A stretch of DNA of 64,000 nucleotides from positions 1 through 64,000 of the forward strand of contig CACXPX010000002.1 of NCBI GenBank assembly GCA_902769705.1, given 5' to 3'. Shown piece by piece: positions 35,144-43,359 of this stretch. This DNA is from an uncultured Prevotellaceae bacterium. GTDB taxonomy: Bacteria > Bacteroidota > Bacteroidia > Bacteroidales > Bacteroidaceae. The notes under the pieces are model-generated. The model did no database searches and had not been told where the DNA came from. It saw only the letters and a program-made list of their open reading frames with translations. Positions within the stretch are counted from its first letter, which is position 1, and each line of letters begins with the position of its first letter. The position numbers and the translations under genes were made by a program.

Positions 35144-36077
35144 GTTTCTCCAACATGTCTTTTGTCATAGCTGGCAGATTGTATTCATGATGCCAGTCCC
35201 ATTCTTCGCGAGCACACGAATCGTCCATCATGTCGGGCCAGCTTTCGGCTATGTGCTGCTTCAACGGATCCACATCATACACCATCTCAAAATTGGGTTT
35301 GTGCACTTTTATGGCATGATAAATCATATCGGGATCGAAACTCATTGCCGCCACATTGAAACCATTGTGATGCACCAACCGCGTGGGATCAGCCTCCATC
35401 AGTTGTATGGCAGCCTTCAGAGCATCAGGCATATACATCATGTCCATACGCGTGCCTGCTGCAATGGGACAAGTAAACCGCTCGCCACGCACGGCATAAT
35501 AGAAGATGTCGACTGCATAATCGGTAGTTCCTCCGCCCGGAGGAGTCATATACGAAATAATCCCAGGGAACCTTACCGACCGCGTATCCACGCCATATTT
35601 ATGATGATAATAGTCGCTGATGAGTTCAGTAGTCACTTTCGACACACCATATATGGTCAACGGACGCTGGATGGTATCTTGGGGAGTCATGTCATGTGGT
35701 GTATTGACACCAAACGACCCGATGCTACTTGGGGTGAATACGGCACATCTTTCCTGACGCGCCACTTCCAATATATTCCACAGACCATCGATACCAATTT
35801 GCCAAGCCAAACGAGGCTTTGACTCGGCCACCACCGACAAGAGTGCGGCAAGGTTGTAGATGGTATCGATGTGATATTTCCGCACCACTTCCATGATGCC
35901 CTCGCCATCCATCACGTTGGCCATCTCACATGGTCCGCCATCACGTAGTTCGCCTTTTGGCTCCGCACTTGCAATGTAGCCCGCAACAACGTGATTGCCA
36001 CCATATAGTTTTCTCAATTCCCTTGTCAGTTCAGAACCGATTTGGCCTGTCGATCCAATAACCAGTATATTTTTCAT
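35109..36077 (-). CDS. L-threonine 3-dehydrogenase, short-chain (SDR) type
   Basis: TDH oxidises threonine to 2-amino-3-ketobutyrate with NAD. The 322-residue protein has the nucleotide loop GSTGQIGSELTREL at the N-terminus and the catalytic YxxxK in IYGVSKVTTE. It also has the family-specific stretch RFPGIISYMTPPGGGTTDYAVDIFY. This is the SDR form known from Bacteroidetes and some other organisms, not the zinc-dependent E. coli form. It is divergent from kbl, which uses its product. Its last 35 nt overlap the 3' end of the convergent NigD-like gene. Confidence 0.9.
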   Translation of the reverse strand: MKNILVIGSTGQIGSELTRELRKLYGGNHVVAGYIASAEPKGELRDGGPCEMANVMDGEGIMEVVRKYHIDTIYNLAALLSVVAESKPRLAWQIGIDGLWNILEVARQERCAVFTPSSIGSFGVNTPHDMTPQDTIQRPLTIYGVSKVTTELISDYYHHKYGVDTRSVRFPGIISYMTPPGGGTTDYAVDIFYYAVRGERFTCPIAAGTRMDMMYMPDALKAAIQLMEADPTRLVHHNGFNVAAMSFDPDMIYHAIKVHKPNFEMVYDVDPLKQHIAESWPDMMDDSCAREEWDWHHEYNLPAMTKDMLEKLSERLLKQGSL

Positions 36078-36120
36078 GACAATTGATAGGTTATGTTTGA
36101 TGTTTTACATATCACAACGG

Positions 36121-36151
36121 CAAAATTAAACAAAAATAACATGGAATGCAA
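36121..36151 (-). promoter_or_regulatory. promoter of the threonine dehydrogenase gene
   Basis: On the minus strand TTG (36151-36149), 20 nt, TAATTTTG (36128-36121), about 44 nt before the ATG. The divergent kbl promoter is less clear; TTATTTTG at 36173-36180 is the best candidate. Confidence 0.55.
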
Positions 36152-36218
36152 CACTTTATCGATTTTTTTTGTTTATTTTGCGCATAATTACTCACTAACC
36201 ATCTTAAATAAAATACCT

Positions 36219-37406
36219 ATGTACGGAAAAATGAAAGATCATCTCAGCAAGACTATTGCTGAAATCCGCGATGCAGGACTTTACAAAGAAGAACGTCTGA
36301 TCGAAAGTCCGCAACGTGCCGCTATTACCGTGAAAGGACAAGAAGTGCTTAACTTCTGCGCCAACAACTACCTTGGATTGAGTGACAATCCCCGGCTCAT
36401 CGAGGGCGCCAAGCGTATGATGGACCAACGCGGCTTCGGCATGTCGAGCGTGCGATTCATCTGTGGCACACAAGACATCCACAAAGAACTCGAAGCCGCC
36501 ATCTCCGAGTATTTCAAAACAGAGGACACCATCCTTTATGCCGCATGCTTCGATGCAAATGGAGGCGTCTTCGAACCCCTCTTTACGGATGAAGACGCCA
36601 TCATTAGCGATGCGTTGAACCATGCCTCCATCATCGATGGCGTGCGCCTCTGCAAAGCCAAACGCTACCGTTATGCCAACGCAGACATGCAAGACCTCGA
36701 GCGTTGTCTGCAAGAGGCTCAGGCACAGCGTTTCCGCATCATTGTCACCGACGGCGTATTCTCTATGGATGGCAATGTGGCGCCAATGGACCGCATCTGC
36801 GACCTTGCTGAGAAATACGATGCTCTCGTAATGGTCGATGAGAGCCACTCGGCAGGTGTAGTGGGAGCTACAGGCCACGGAGTGAGCGAATTCTTCCAAA
36901 CCTACGGCCGTGTTGACATTTACACAGGAACATTAGGTAAGGCCTTCGGCGGCGCACTCGGCGGATTTACCACAGGCCGCAAGGAAATCATCGAGTTGTT
37001 GCGCCAACGCTCGCGCCCCTATCTATTCTCCAACTCCCTCGCACCCTGCATCATCGGTGCTTCACTCGAAGTGTTCAAGATGCTTAAGGAGAGCAACGAA
37101 CTTCACGACCGTCTCGTGGAGAACGTTAACTACTTCCGCGACCGCATGATGGCTGCAGGATTCGACATCAAACCCACACAGAGCGCCATCTGCGCCGTAA
37201 TGCTCTACGACGCAAAACTCTCACAGGTCTATGCCGCCCGCATGCAAGAAGAGGGCATCTACGTCACAGGTTTCTATTACCCCGTAGTGCCTAAAGGTCA
37301 GGCTCGCATCCGAGTGCAAATCTCTGCCGGACATCGCCGCGAGCACCTTGACAAATGCATTGCTGCCTTCATCAAGGTTGGACGGGAACTCGGTGTACTG
37401 AAATGA
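36219..37406 (+). CDS. kbl: glycine C-acetyltransferase (2-amino-3-ketobutyrate CoA ligase)
   Basis: Kbl splits 2-amino-3-ketobutyrate with CoA to glycine and acetyl-CoA. The 395-residue protein is a PLP enzyme of the alpha-oxoamine synthase family: NFCANNYLGLSDNP, FGMSSVRFICGTQD, VDESHSAGVVGATGHG and the PLP-lysine region DIYTGTLGKAFGGALGG are all present. The ATG at 36219 fits the family start (MYGKMKDHLSK); the longer frame upstream is a hydrophobic non-homologous stretch across the promoter. Together with the divergent tdh it completes threonine degradation, feeding glycine and acetyl-CoA metabolism (pta/ackA are also in the window). Confidence 0.95.
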   Translation: MYGKMKDHLSKTIAEIRDAGLYKEERLIESPQRAAITVKGQEVLNFCANNYLGLSDNPRLIEGAKRMMDQRGFGMSSVRFICGTQDIHKELEAAISEYFKTEDTILYAACFDANGGVFEPLFTDEDAIISDALNHASIIDGVRLCKAKRYRYANADMQDLERCLQEAQAQRFRIIVTDGVFSMDGNVAPMDRICDLAEKYDALVMVDESHSAGVVGATGHGVSEFFQTYGRVDIYTGTLGKAFGGALGGFTTGRKEIIELLRQRSRPYLFSNSLAPCIIGASLEVFKMLKESNELHDRLVENVNYFRDRMMAAGFDIKPTQSAICAVMLYDAKLSQVYAARMQEEGIYVTGFYYPVVPKGQARIRVQISAGHRREHLDKCIAAFIKVGRELGVLK

Positions 37407-37429
37407 CAAACTGAATCCATCAGCAATTA

Positions 37430-37469
37430 GAATGAAGGAGCATCCGTTGATGTTCCTTCATTCTTTTTT
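37430..37469 (+). terminator. intrinsic terminator of kbl
   Basis: GAATGAAGGA (37430-37439) pairs with TCCTTCATTC (37454-37463), followed by TTTTTT. Confidence 0.9.
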
Positions 37470-37645
37470 GCAGCAACCTCCCCATCTCAGCCGATTTCAA
37501 CGATTCAGCGAGCCATCATAAAGGATTTATTATTCTGAAATAAACCGACAAAAGCCAATCAGATTCACCATTCGTTCCAGAACGAAAAAAGAGCACAAAA
37601 AGCCATTTCTGTGCAATTGCTCTCCATTTTTCATGCAGCCGCATT

Positions 37646-37925
37646 GTCATTTGCCGCTAATGACGTTGTCATTTGTGGCCTTTGACCGTGCTAAAAGCCC
37701 CTTTTGACCGCCTCATTTGCCGCTTCTTGCACATCAAAAAGGGGCTTTTTGCTGCACGAAAGCATCGTTTTGACCAGTCGAAATAATGTAAAGAATTCGG
37801 AAGTCTCTGATTGTCAAATGTTTACAAAAATGCCGATTTTTAGTCATTTTTGCACCATTATCTTGTCAGATTCAAAAAATCAGCCGTTTTTAGGGGTAAA
37901 AATTCGGAATTTATTTGACAATTCG
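37646..37925 (+). repeat. array E: six 22-bp modules, anchor and tail; inverted copy of array B
   Basis: Modules start at 37646, 37668, 37690, 37712, 37734 and 37756: GTCATTTGCCGCTAATGAC, GTCATTTGTGGCCTTTGAC, GCTAAAAGCCCCTTTTGAC, CTCATTTGCCGCTTCTTGC, TCAAAAAGGGGCTTTTTGC, ACGAAAGCATCGTTTTGAC. A 3-nt spacer separates them. The register runs into the anchor TCGAAATAATGTAAAG at 37778. The tail keeps CTGATTGTCA at 37806, the ATGCCGATTTTT block and AATTCGGAAT at 37901, co-linear with array B. The anchor faces the metallophosphoesterase gene. Bases 37470-37645 hold no gene. Confidence 0.88.
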
Positions 37926-38005
37926 CCCTCCTCATTGTCTACTTATCAGCTATGTAATTATGAAAAGATTGGCTGCCAACGCATCATTAATCTTCTCCAA
38001 TCGTT

Positions 38006-38035
38006 TTTGTTTTTCATTTTTATTTTGTATCTTTG
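38006..38035 (+). promoter_or_regulatory. promoter of the metallophosphoesterase gene
   Basis: TTTG (38006-38009), 18 nt, TATCTTTG (38028-38035), 25 nt before the ATG. Confidence 0.6.
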
Positions 38036-38060
38036 CGTTGAAAGAAAATGAACGAATAAA

Positions 38061-38870
38061 ATGGCAAAACGGATTTTAGTTGTACCCGATGTGCATGGTC
38101 GGTTGTTTTGGAAAGAGCCTGTCAGCAGGTGTATAGACCAAGTTGACCGGATTGTTTTTCTGGGCGATTATCTCGACCCATATCCCATTGAAAGCGAAGT
38201 GAGCACCGACATCGTTGGAAACTTGATGGAAATCATCGAGTTGAAACGTGAGCATATGGAGAAGATTGTGCTGCTCAAAGGCAATCACGACGAGCACTAC
38301 AGTTCGTTGACATTCAAGAAGTTGGCTGGCGGAACCCGCATGGATGAGGGAAACTGGAGCAATCTTCATCAATTGTTCAACGAGTATAAAGACTTGTTCA
38401 AAATTGCCCATCTCGAACAAGTCAATGACATTCCGTATCTGTTCACCCACGCGGGAATAACGCTGTATTGGCTGAACAAAGTGAACTCGAATCTGTGGCA
38501 TCTGAGCGACAACGAGATTTCGCTATCTGACCAACACATCATTGAGCGAATCAATGCATTAAACGCTGACAAGAAAGGCCTGGAAATGTTGTCGGTTATT
38601 GGCCGAAGACGAACATGGTACGGAGGAGAAAAGACTGGGAGTGTGTTGTGGGCAGACGTTGAAGAGCAATTGGAGCAATCTGCAACAAATGCATATGGTT
38701 TGGACAAAGTGTTTCAAGTGTTCGGACACACCCGGCTTGTCAAAGGCTCCAACATGATAAGCTCCGACAACTTCGCGATGATTGATTGTCAGGAATGTTT
38801 CATGATAGCCGAAGATATCGAGGAAAAGATCGTAGCGTTGAAAGATTTTGACGGCAACTCTTCACTTTAA
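38061..38870 (+). CDS. calcineurin-like metallophosphoesterase
   Basis: The 269-residue protein carries the dinuclear metal-site motifs of the PPP/calcineurin fold: DVHGR near residue 10, GDYLDP near 37 and GNHDE near 77. Further histidines lie in FTHAGIT (about 130) and FGHTRLVKG (about 225). The arrangement is like PPP-family protein phosphatases or ApaH-type hydrolases, so a phosphoprotein or dinucleotide substrate is possible. Nothing here decides between them. It has its own promoter, and array E lies upstream. Confidence 0.88.
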   Translation: MAKRILVVPDVHGRLFWKEPVSRCIDQVDRIVFLGDYLDPYPIESEVSTDIVGNLMEIIELKREHMEKIVLLKGNHDEHYSSLTFKKLAGGTRMDEGNWSNLHQLFNEYKDLFKIAHLEQVNDIPYLFTHAGITLYWLNKVNSNLWHLSDNEISLSDQHIIERINALNADKKGLEMLSVIGRRRTWYGGEKTGSVLWADVEEQLEQSATNAYGLDKVFQVFGHTRLVKGSNMISSDNFAMIDCQECFMIAEDIEEKIVALKDFDGNSSL

Positions 38871-38883
38871 TCACTTTTTTGTG

Positions 38884-38891
38884 TATTTTTG
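38884..38891 (+). promoter_or_regulatory. -7 promoter element of radC
   Basis: TATTTTTG ends 3 nt before the first ATG (38895) and 9 nt before the second (38901), implying a leaderless or nearly leaderless message. Confidence 0.5.
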
Positions 38892-38900
38892 CAAATGATT

Positions 38901-39626
38901 ATGAAACAGGACACCGCAAACACGGAAGCCGACGTAGCAGGAAAACTCTCCATCACGCAATGGGCCGAAGAAGATCGCCCTCGCGAGAAACTGATGAAGA
39001 AAGGGGCTCAGGCACTGAGCAACGCTGAACTGTTGGCCATTCTCATCGGATCGGGCTCCACGAAGGAGACGGCCGTTGAGCTGATGAAGCGTGTGCTGAA
39101 AGACTGCAAAAACAACCTGAACACGCTGGGCAAGAAGTCGATTCGTGAACTGTGCCAATACAACGGCATAGGCGAAGCAAAGGCCATCACCGTGCTGGCA
39201 GCTTGTGAACTGGGCAAACGGCGGCAGTTGGAAGATGCCGAGGAAAGGCTCGATATGGGGTCTGCAACAGCCATTTACAACCTCATGCTGCCTCGCATGC
39301 AAGACCTTGATGTGGAGGAGGCTTGGATTGTGCTGATGAACCAGCACTATCGGCTCATCAAAGATCCTATTCGCATTTCGCACGGAGGGATTTCAGAAAC
39401 TGCCGTAGATGTCCGCATCGCCATCAAAGAGGCATTGTTGGCCAACGCGACTATATTAGCGCTTTGCCACAACCATCCATCTAACAACATCAAACCCAGC
39501 CGTGAAGACGACAAATTGACGGAACGAGTGAAGAAAGCGTGCGAAGTGATGCGCATTCACTTCCTCGACCATCTGATTATTACAGATGGACATTACTACA
39601 GCTACCACGAACAAGGAAGACTATAA
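38901..39626 (+). CDS. radC: RadC/JAB-domain protein
   Basis: The 241-residue protein has an N-terminal helix-hairpin-helix-like part (LSNAELLAILIGSGS... YNGIGEAKAITVLAACELGKR) and a C-terminal JAB/MPN metalloprotease-like domain. That domain has the zinc motif CHNHPSNNIKPSREDD preceded by an upstream glutamate. RadC was long linked to DNA repair, but its activity is unproven and some roles may be in DNA uptake or recombination. ATG at 38901 is used (MKQDTANTEAD); ATG at 38895 adds two residues. It lies 12 nt before the M20 deacetylase gene. Confidence 0.93.
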   Translation: MKQDTANTEADVAGKLSITQWAEEDRPREKLMKKGAQALSNAELLAILIGSGSTKETAVELMKRVLKDCKNNLNTLGKKSIRELCQYNGIGEAKAITVLAACELGKRRQLEDAEERLDMGSATAIYNLMLPRMQDLDVEEAWIVLMNQHYRLIKDPIRISHGGISETAVDVRIAIKEALLANATILALCHNHPSNNIKPSREDDKLTERVKKACEVMRIHFLDHLIITDGHYYSYHEQGRL

Positions 39627-39638
39627 AGCAACAACGAT

Positions 39639-40691
39639 ATGATGGATTTCAAGACATACACCGAAGATGCCGTCAGCCTGCTGAAGGAACTGATTGCCAC
39701 ACCCAGCGTGAGCCGTGATGAGACGGCTGCTGCTGACGTGCTCGCTCGACATATGGAAGGCTACGGACTGAAATACGAACGCGAGGGGAACAACATCTGG
39801 ACAGTATGTTCTGACTTCAATCCCGATCGTGAGACGATTCTGCTGAACGCCCATATCGATACGGTGAAGCCTGTGGATTCGTGGACTCGCGACCCGTTTA
39901 CACCCACTTTGGAGGGTGATATACTATACGGATTGGGGGCAAACGACTGCGGCGGAGGATTGGTGAGCCTGCTGCAAGCGTTCAGGATATTAGCCGGCAA
40001 GAGTAAAGTTAATCTTGTCTTCCTTGCATCGTGCGAGGAAGAGGTGTCGGGACAGAACGGCATTGTGCGTGCATTGCCTCGATTGCCACACATCGATGTA
40101 GCCATCGTTGGCGAGCCTACAGGCATGCAACCCGCTGTGGCTGAGAAAGGTTTGATGGTGATTGACATGATTGCCCATGGACGTAGCGGACATGCTGCAA
40201 GGGCTGAAGGAGTGAACGCTATTTATGAAATGCTCAATGACTTGCAGTGGATTCGCAGCTATCAGTTCCCGAAAGTCAGCCCCTTATTGGGTCCCACACT
40301 GATGCAAGTCACGATGGTGAATGCCGGAACACAACATAACGTGGTGCCCGACAAGTGTCAGGCAGTCATCGATGTACGCACCAACGAACTCTACACCAAC
40401 GAGGAAGTGTTCGAGATTATTCGCGAAAATGTGAAGTCGGAAGTGAAAGCTCGCTCGTTCCGACTGCATTCATCAAGCATTCCGCTCAATCATCCGCTCA
40501 TCCAAAAGCTCGATGAAATGGGCAAAAAAACGTTCGGTTCACCCACTTTGAGCGATCAGGCACTCATGCCGTTCCCCTCGTTCAAGATGGGACCTGGCAA
40601 CTCTGCACGCTCACATAGCGCTGATGAATTCATCCGCGTGAGCGAAATCAGCGACGCCATCGAAACATATGTGAAGGTTATTTCTTGCTAA
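39639..40691 (+). CDS. M20-family deacetylase, acetylornithine deacetylase-like
   Basis: The 350-residue zinc hydrolase shows the M20 metal and catalytic motifs: LLNAHIDTVKP near residue 70, GANDCGGGLVS near 105, ASCEEEVSGQNG near 130, VGEPTGMQPAVAEKG and a C-terminal RSHSADEF. Best match by pattern is the ArgE/DapE group. In Bacteroidetes, arginine synthesis uses acetylated or succinylated intermediates, and such an enzyme would remove the acyl group. No other arg genes are here, so the exact substrate is open. Its 3' end overlaps the convergent envC-like gene by 14 nt. Confidence 0.85.
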   Translation: MMDFKTYTEDAVSLLKELIATPSVSRDETAAADVLARHMEGYGLKYEREGNNIWTVCSDFNPDRETILLNAHIDTVKPVDSWTRDPFTPTLEGDILYGLGANDCGGGLVSLLQAFRILAGKSKVNLVFLASCEEEVSGQNGIVRALPRLPHIDVAIVGEPTGMQPAVAEKGLMVIDMIAHGRSGHAARAEGVNAIYEMLNDLQWIRSYQFPKVSPLLGPTLMQVTMVNAGTQHNVVPDKCQAVIDVRTNELYTNEEVFEIIRENVKSEVKARSFRLHSSSIPLNHPLIQKLDEMGKKTFGSPTLSDQALMPFPSFKMGPGNSARSHSADEFIRVSEISDAIETYVKVISC

Positions 40692-42417
40692 GCCAGCCTT
40701 CAGGATTGAGTTTCTGGTCGCCTCTACGCAACTGGAACTGTAGGATATTATCCATACCGACGGCACCGAGTTGTTGGCCTGTGCGCACTTTTTGGCCATT
40801 CGTGACTGACACCGATTTCAAATTGCAATAAACGGAAATATAAGCACCGTGACGGACCATAACATACATGGATCCTGCGTAGCCAAAGACAGCACTCACC
40901 TCGCCATCATATATGGAACGCGCCATACACCCAGGTTTTCCAAGAATATTGATGCCCTTGTTGTCGAGTGTCACTCCTTTCAAACCTTCCACTGTATTCG
41001 TGCCGTAATGGCTCACAATGCTATAGCTTCCCGTGATAGGCATGGGCAGTCGGCCGCGGTTGGCCTCAAAACCACCACTCATCATGCGGTCGGCCGCTGA
41101 AAGAGTATTTGTCTCTTCGGCTGACTTTTTGGCTGCAGCAATCTCTTTTTTCGAACGATCGGCTTCGGCTTTTGCTTTGCGCTCAGCAGCCAAGCGTTCA
41201 GCCTCAGCTTCGCGGGCGGCCTGCTCTGCTCGGGCCTTGCGGGCAGCAGCGGCCTCACGAGCAGCTTCGGCATTGTCTTTTTTGGCTTTCTCTGCTTCAG
41301 CTGCAGCAGCACGAGCCTCTGCCTTCGCTTTCGCTTCACGCTCTTTAGCCTCAGCGATGCGACGCTCATTTTCGCGAGCGGCAGCGGCTGCAGCGGCTTT
41401 CTTTCGTTCCAATTCTTCCTTGCGTTTCTTAGCGGCTGCAGCGGCTTCTGCCTTACGTTTGGCTTCGGCAGCGGCACGTTGACGTGCCTTCTCCACCTCG
41501 ATGGCAATCAAACGGTCAATCTGCGCATTCACCGCAGCGTCTTTCTGTTTCTGCTGGTCTATGATTTTCTGAATGGTCTTTTGCTGCTTCTGCAACGTAT
41601 TCACCATTTTCTGTTGTTCGTCTTGCTGTCCCTGCAAGGCGGTGCGTTCCTTCTGGTCTTTCTGGAGCAAAGCATTCTTCTGCCCTTTTACTGTCTCCAA
41701 CTGTTGGCGTTTTTCGTTCACTTGGTTCTGCTTGGCCATCACAGCCTCACCTTGCGCACGCTGGTAAGCAGCATACTGTCGTACAAAACGCGTGCGACGG
41801 AACATTTGGGCGAAGTCCTTAGCAGAAAAAACGAACATCAACTTGTCCTGAACGTTGCGATGACGCGCCATATATCGCATAGAATTGATGTACTTTTCTT
41901 TGCGTTCCTGCAGCTGCTGTTCAAGAGTCTGCAACTGTGCATTCAAGATATCTATGTCGCTATTCAATTGAGTGATGTCGCGCTGAATACCGTCGATGCT
42001 CTTTTGACGCTCACCGATAGCAGTGTTCAGCACCATCAAATTTTGCAGTCGTTCCTTCACGTCGGCTTGATTGGCTTTTAGCGCCTGTTCTTGCTGCTTG
42101 ATCTGCTTCTGAATCTGCGAACGCTGGTTTTGCAAGCCTTTGATAGAGGCATTGGTATAGGTCTGGTTCTTGGTTTGTTGCTTTGCAACCTGTTTCTTCG
42201 ACTTCTGCTGCACAGGCTGTTTCTTGGCTGTAGTTGTTTTTCTCTTTGTCGCAGTCTTAGTTGCAGATTTGGTTCGCTGCACAGGTTGCTTGGTGCGCGA
42301 TGTAGTGCGTTGCTGCCTCACAACGGTCTTCCTCTGCTGTGCCGACTGCCGTTTCTGACCAGCCACAGGGCACATCAGCATCAAAGCCAAGAGCGTGTAT
42401 AGTATTCTTTTTGCCAT
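40678..42417 (-). CDS. EnvC-like murein hydrolase activator with degenerate LytM (M23) domain
   Basis: The 579-residue exported protein has a signal peptide (about 1-21) and a Lys/Thr/Gln-rich stretch (22-95). A long coiled coil follows (about 95-300, with many Gln), then an Ala/Glu/Lys-rich helix (300-450) and a C-terminal LytM fold (460-579). The zinc ligands of active LytM enzymes are replaced: the first His/Asp site reads LDNKGINI, the YxH motif reads YCNL and the HxH motif reads LQFQL. Such loss is the hallmark of EnvC/NlpD proteins, which switch on amidases during septum splitting. It is the last gene of the dut-TPR-DUF4292 operon. No amidase gene is in the window. Confidence 0.88.
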   Translation of the reverse strand: MAKRILYTLLALMLMCPVAGQKRQSAQQRKTVVRQQRTTSRTKQPVQRTKSATKTATKRKTTTAKKQPVQQKSKKQVAKQQTKNQTYTNASIKGLQNQRSQIQKQIKQQEQALKANQADVKERLQNLMVLNTAIGERQKSIDGIQRDITQLNSDIDILNAQLQTLEQQLQERKEKYINSMRYMARHRNVQDKLMFVFSAKDFAQMFRRTRFVRQYAAYQRAQGEAVMAKQNQVNEKRQQLETVKGQKNALLQKDQKERTALQGQQDEQQKMVNTLQKQQKTIQKIIDQQKQKDAAVNAQIDRLIAIEVEKARQRAAAEAKRKAEAAAAAKKRKEELERKKAAAAAAARENERRIAEAKEREAKAKAEARAAAAEAEKAKKDNAEAAREAAAARKARAEQAAREAEAERLAAERKAKAEADRSKKEIAAAKKSAEETNTLSAADRMMSGGFEANRGRLPMPITGSYSIVSHYGTNTVEGLKGVTLDNKGINILGKPGCMARSIYDGEVSAVFGYAGSMYVMVRHGAYISVYCNLKSVSVTNGQKVRTGQQLGAVGMDNILQFQLRRGDQKLNPEGWLSKK

Positions 42418-42438
42418 AGGTGGGTGGAAGGGTGATAG

Positions 42439-43350
42439 TTACAAACTCAGCAATTTACCCAAAACATCATTGGGTTCCACCTTCTTGTATTTCTTAGAAA
42501 CAGTAGTCTGCGGTTCCCAATTATCCTTGTTCTTCACTTCACTCATATTGATGGTTATCTTCACATCCTTTACCTTGTTCGTAGAAGTGGTTGTAAACTG
42601 GAAATCTTGATGCGCAGGGAACTGCTTGCGTCCAACTGCCGTGAAATCAGAATAATTCCATTTCAGCTCCGACTTTCCATGATTGGAGCTGGCGTAAGTG
42701 ACATCTGCCGATGAAATTCGTCCGTTGGCGGCATCCACATTCCAAAGCCAATTCATATTGCCATTCTTCAAACGCAAAGGCAACGTGGCCTTGCCACCGT
42801 CAAGTGTCACGTCGAACTTGCCCATGTCTGCTGTAGAAACCGTCTTGGCACCAGGCACTGTCAATTCATTCCAGAAAAGAGCCTGCAGGCTATAGAAGGT
42901 GAGTCCATTGTTCTTCAGGAAATCCAATTGGTTATAATCGGCTTGCACATACTCTTTGTGCATGCGGTCAACAATTAACACATAATCGGGTGTAAACTCC
43001 AAACGTCCGACCTCGCTACCCAAGATAGGAACAAAAAGCTGCAAACGGATGACTTGATTCTTCCGCATATGTACGGAACCAGGCACCGTAATGTCTTTTG
43101 AACCCGACTTGACATTGAATTTCATGTCGCCTACGATATTCTGTACCTCAACTTGATTGTCGCAAACCTTTTTCACAAAAGCCACACGTGCTGCAGCCAA
43201 AGCCTCAGCACTGCTAGCTGATGGACTGACAGAGGTGGGCTTTGTAGGCGAGGTAGGTTGCTCTGCCGTCAGTTTCTTCTTACTGGCACAAGAGGCAAGC
43301 AACAACGAAGCGCTTACGATAACGAGTTTCAAAACATTTGTTCTTTTCAT
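42439..43350 (-). CDS. DUF4292 lipoprotein
   Basis: The 303-residue protein has a lipoprotein signal with lipobox LLASC (cysteine near residue 21) followed by ASKKK. The mature part is beta-rich, with IVGDMKFNVKSGSKDITVPGSVHMRKNQVIRLQL and GRLEFTPDYVLIVDRMHKEYV near the centre, the typical DUF4292 pattern. The fold is probably related to lipoprotein carriers of the LolA/LolB kind, but that is inference. It lies 21 nt upstream of envC and 9 nt downstream of the TPR gene, an arrangement found in other Bacteroidales, which suggests an envelope biogenesis role. Confidence 0.85.
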   Translation of the reverse strand: MKRTNVLKLVIVSASLLLASCASKKKLTAEQPTSPTKPTSVSPSASSAEALAAARVAFVKKVCDNQVEVQNIVGDMKFNVKSGSKDITVPGSVHMRKNQVIRLQLFVPILGSEVGRLEFTPDYVLIVDRMHKEYVQADYNQLDFLKNNGLTFYSLQALFWNELTVPGAKTVSTADMGKFDVTLDGGKATLPLRLKNGNMNWLWNVDAANGRISSADVTYASSNHGKSELKWNYSDFTAVGRKQFPAHQDFQFTTTSTNKVKDVKITINMSEVKNKDNWEPQTTVSKKYKKVEPNDVLGKLLSL

Positions 43351-43359
43351 ATTCCTCTT

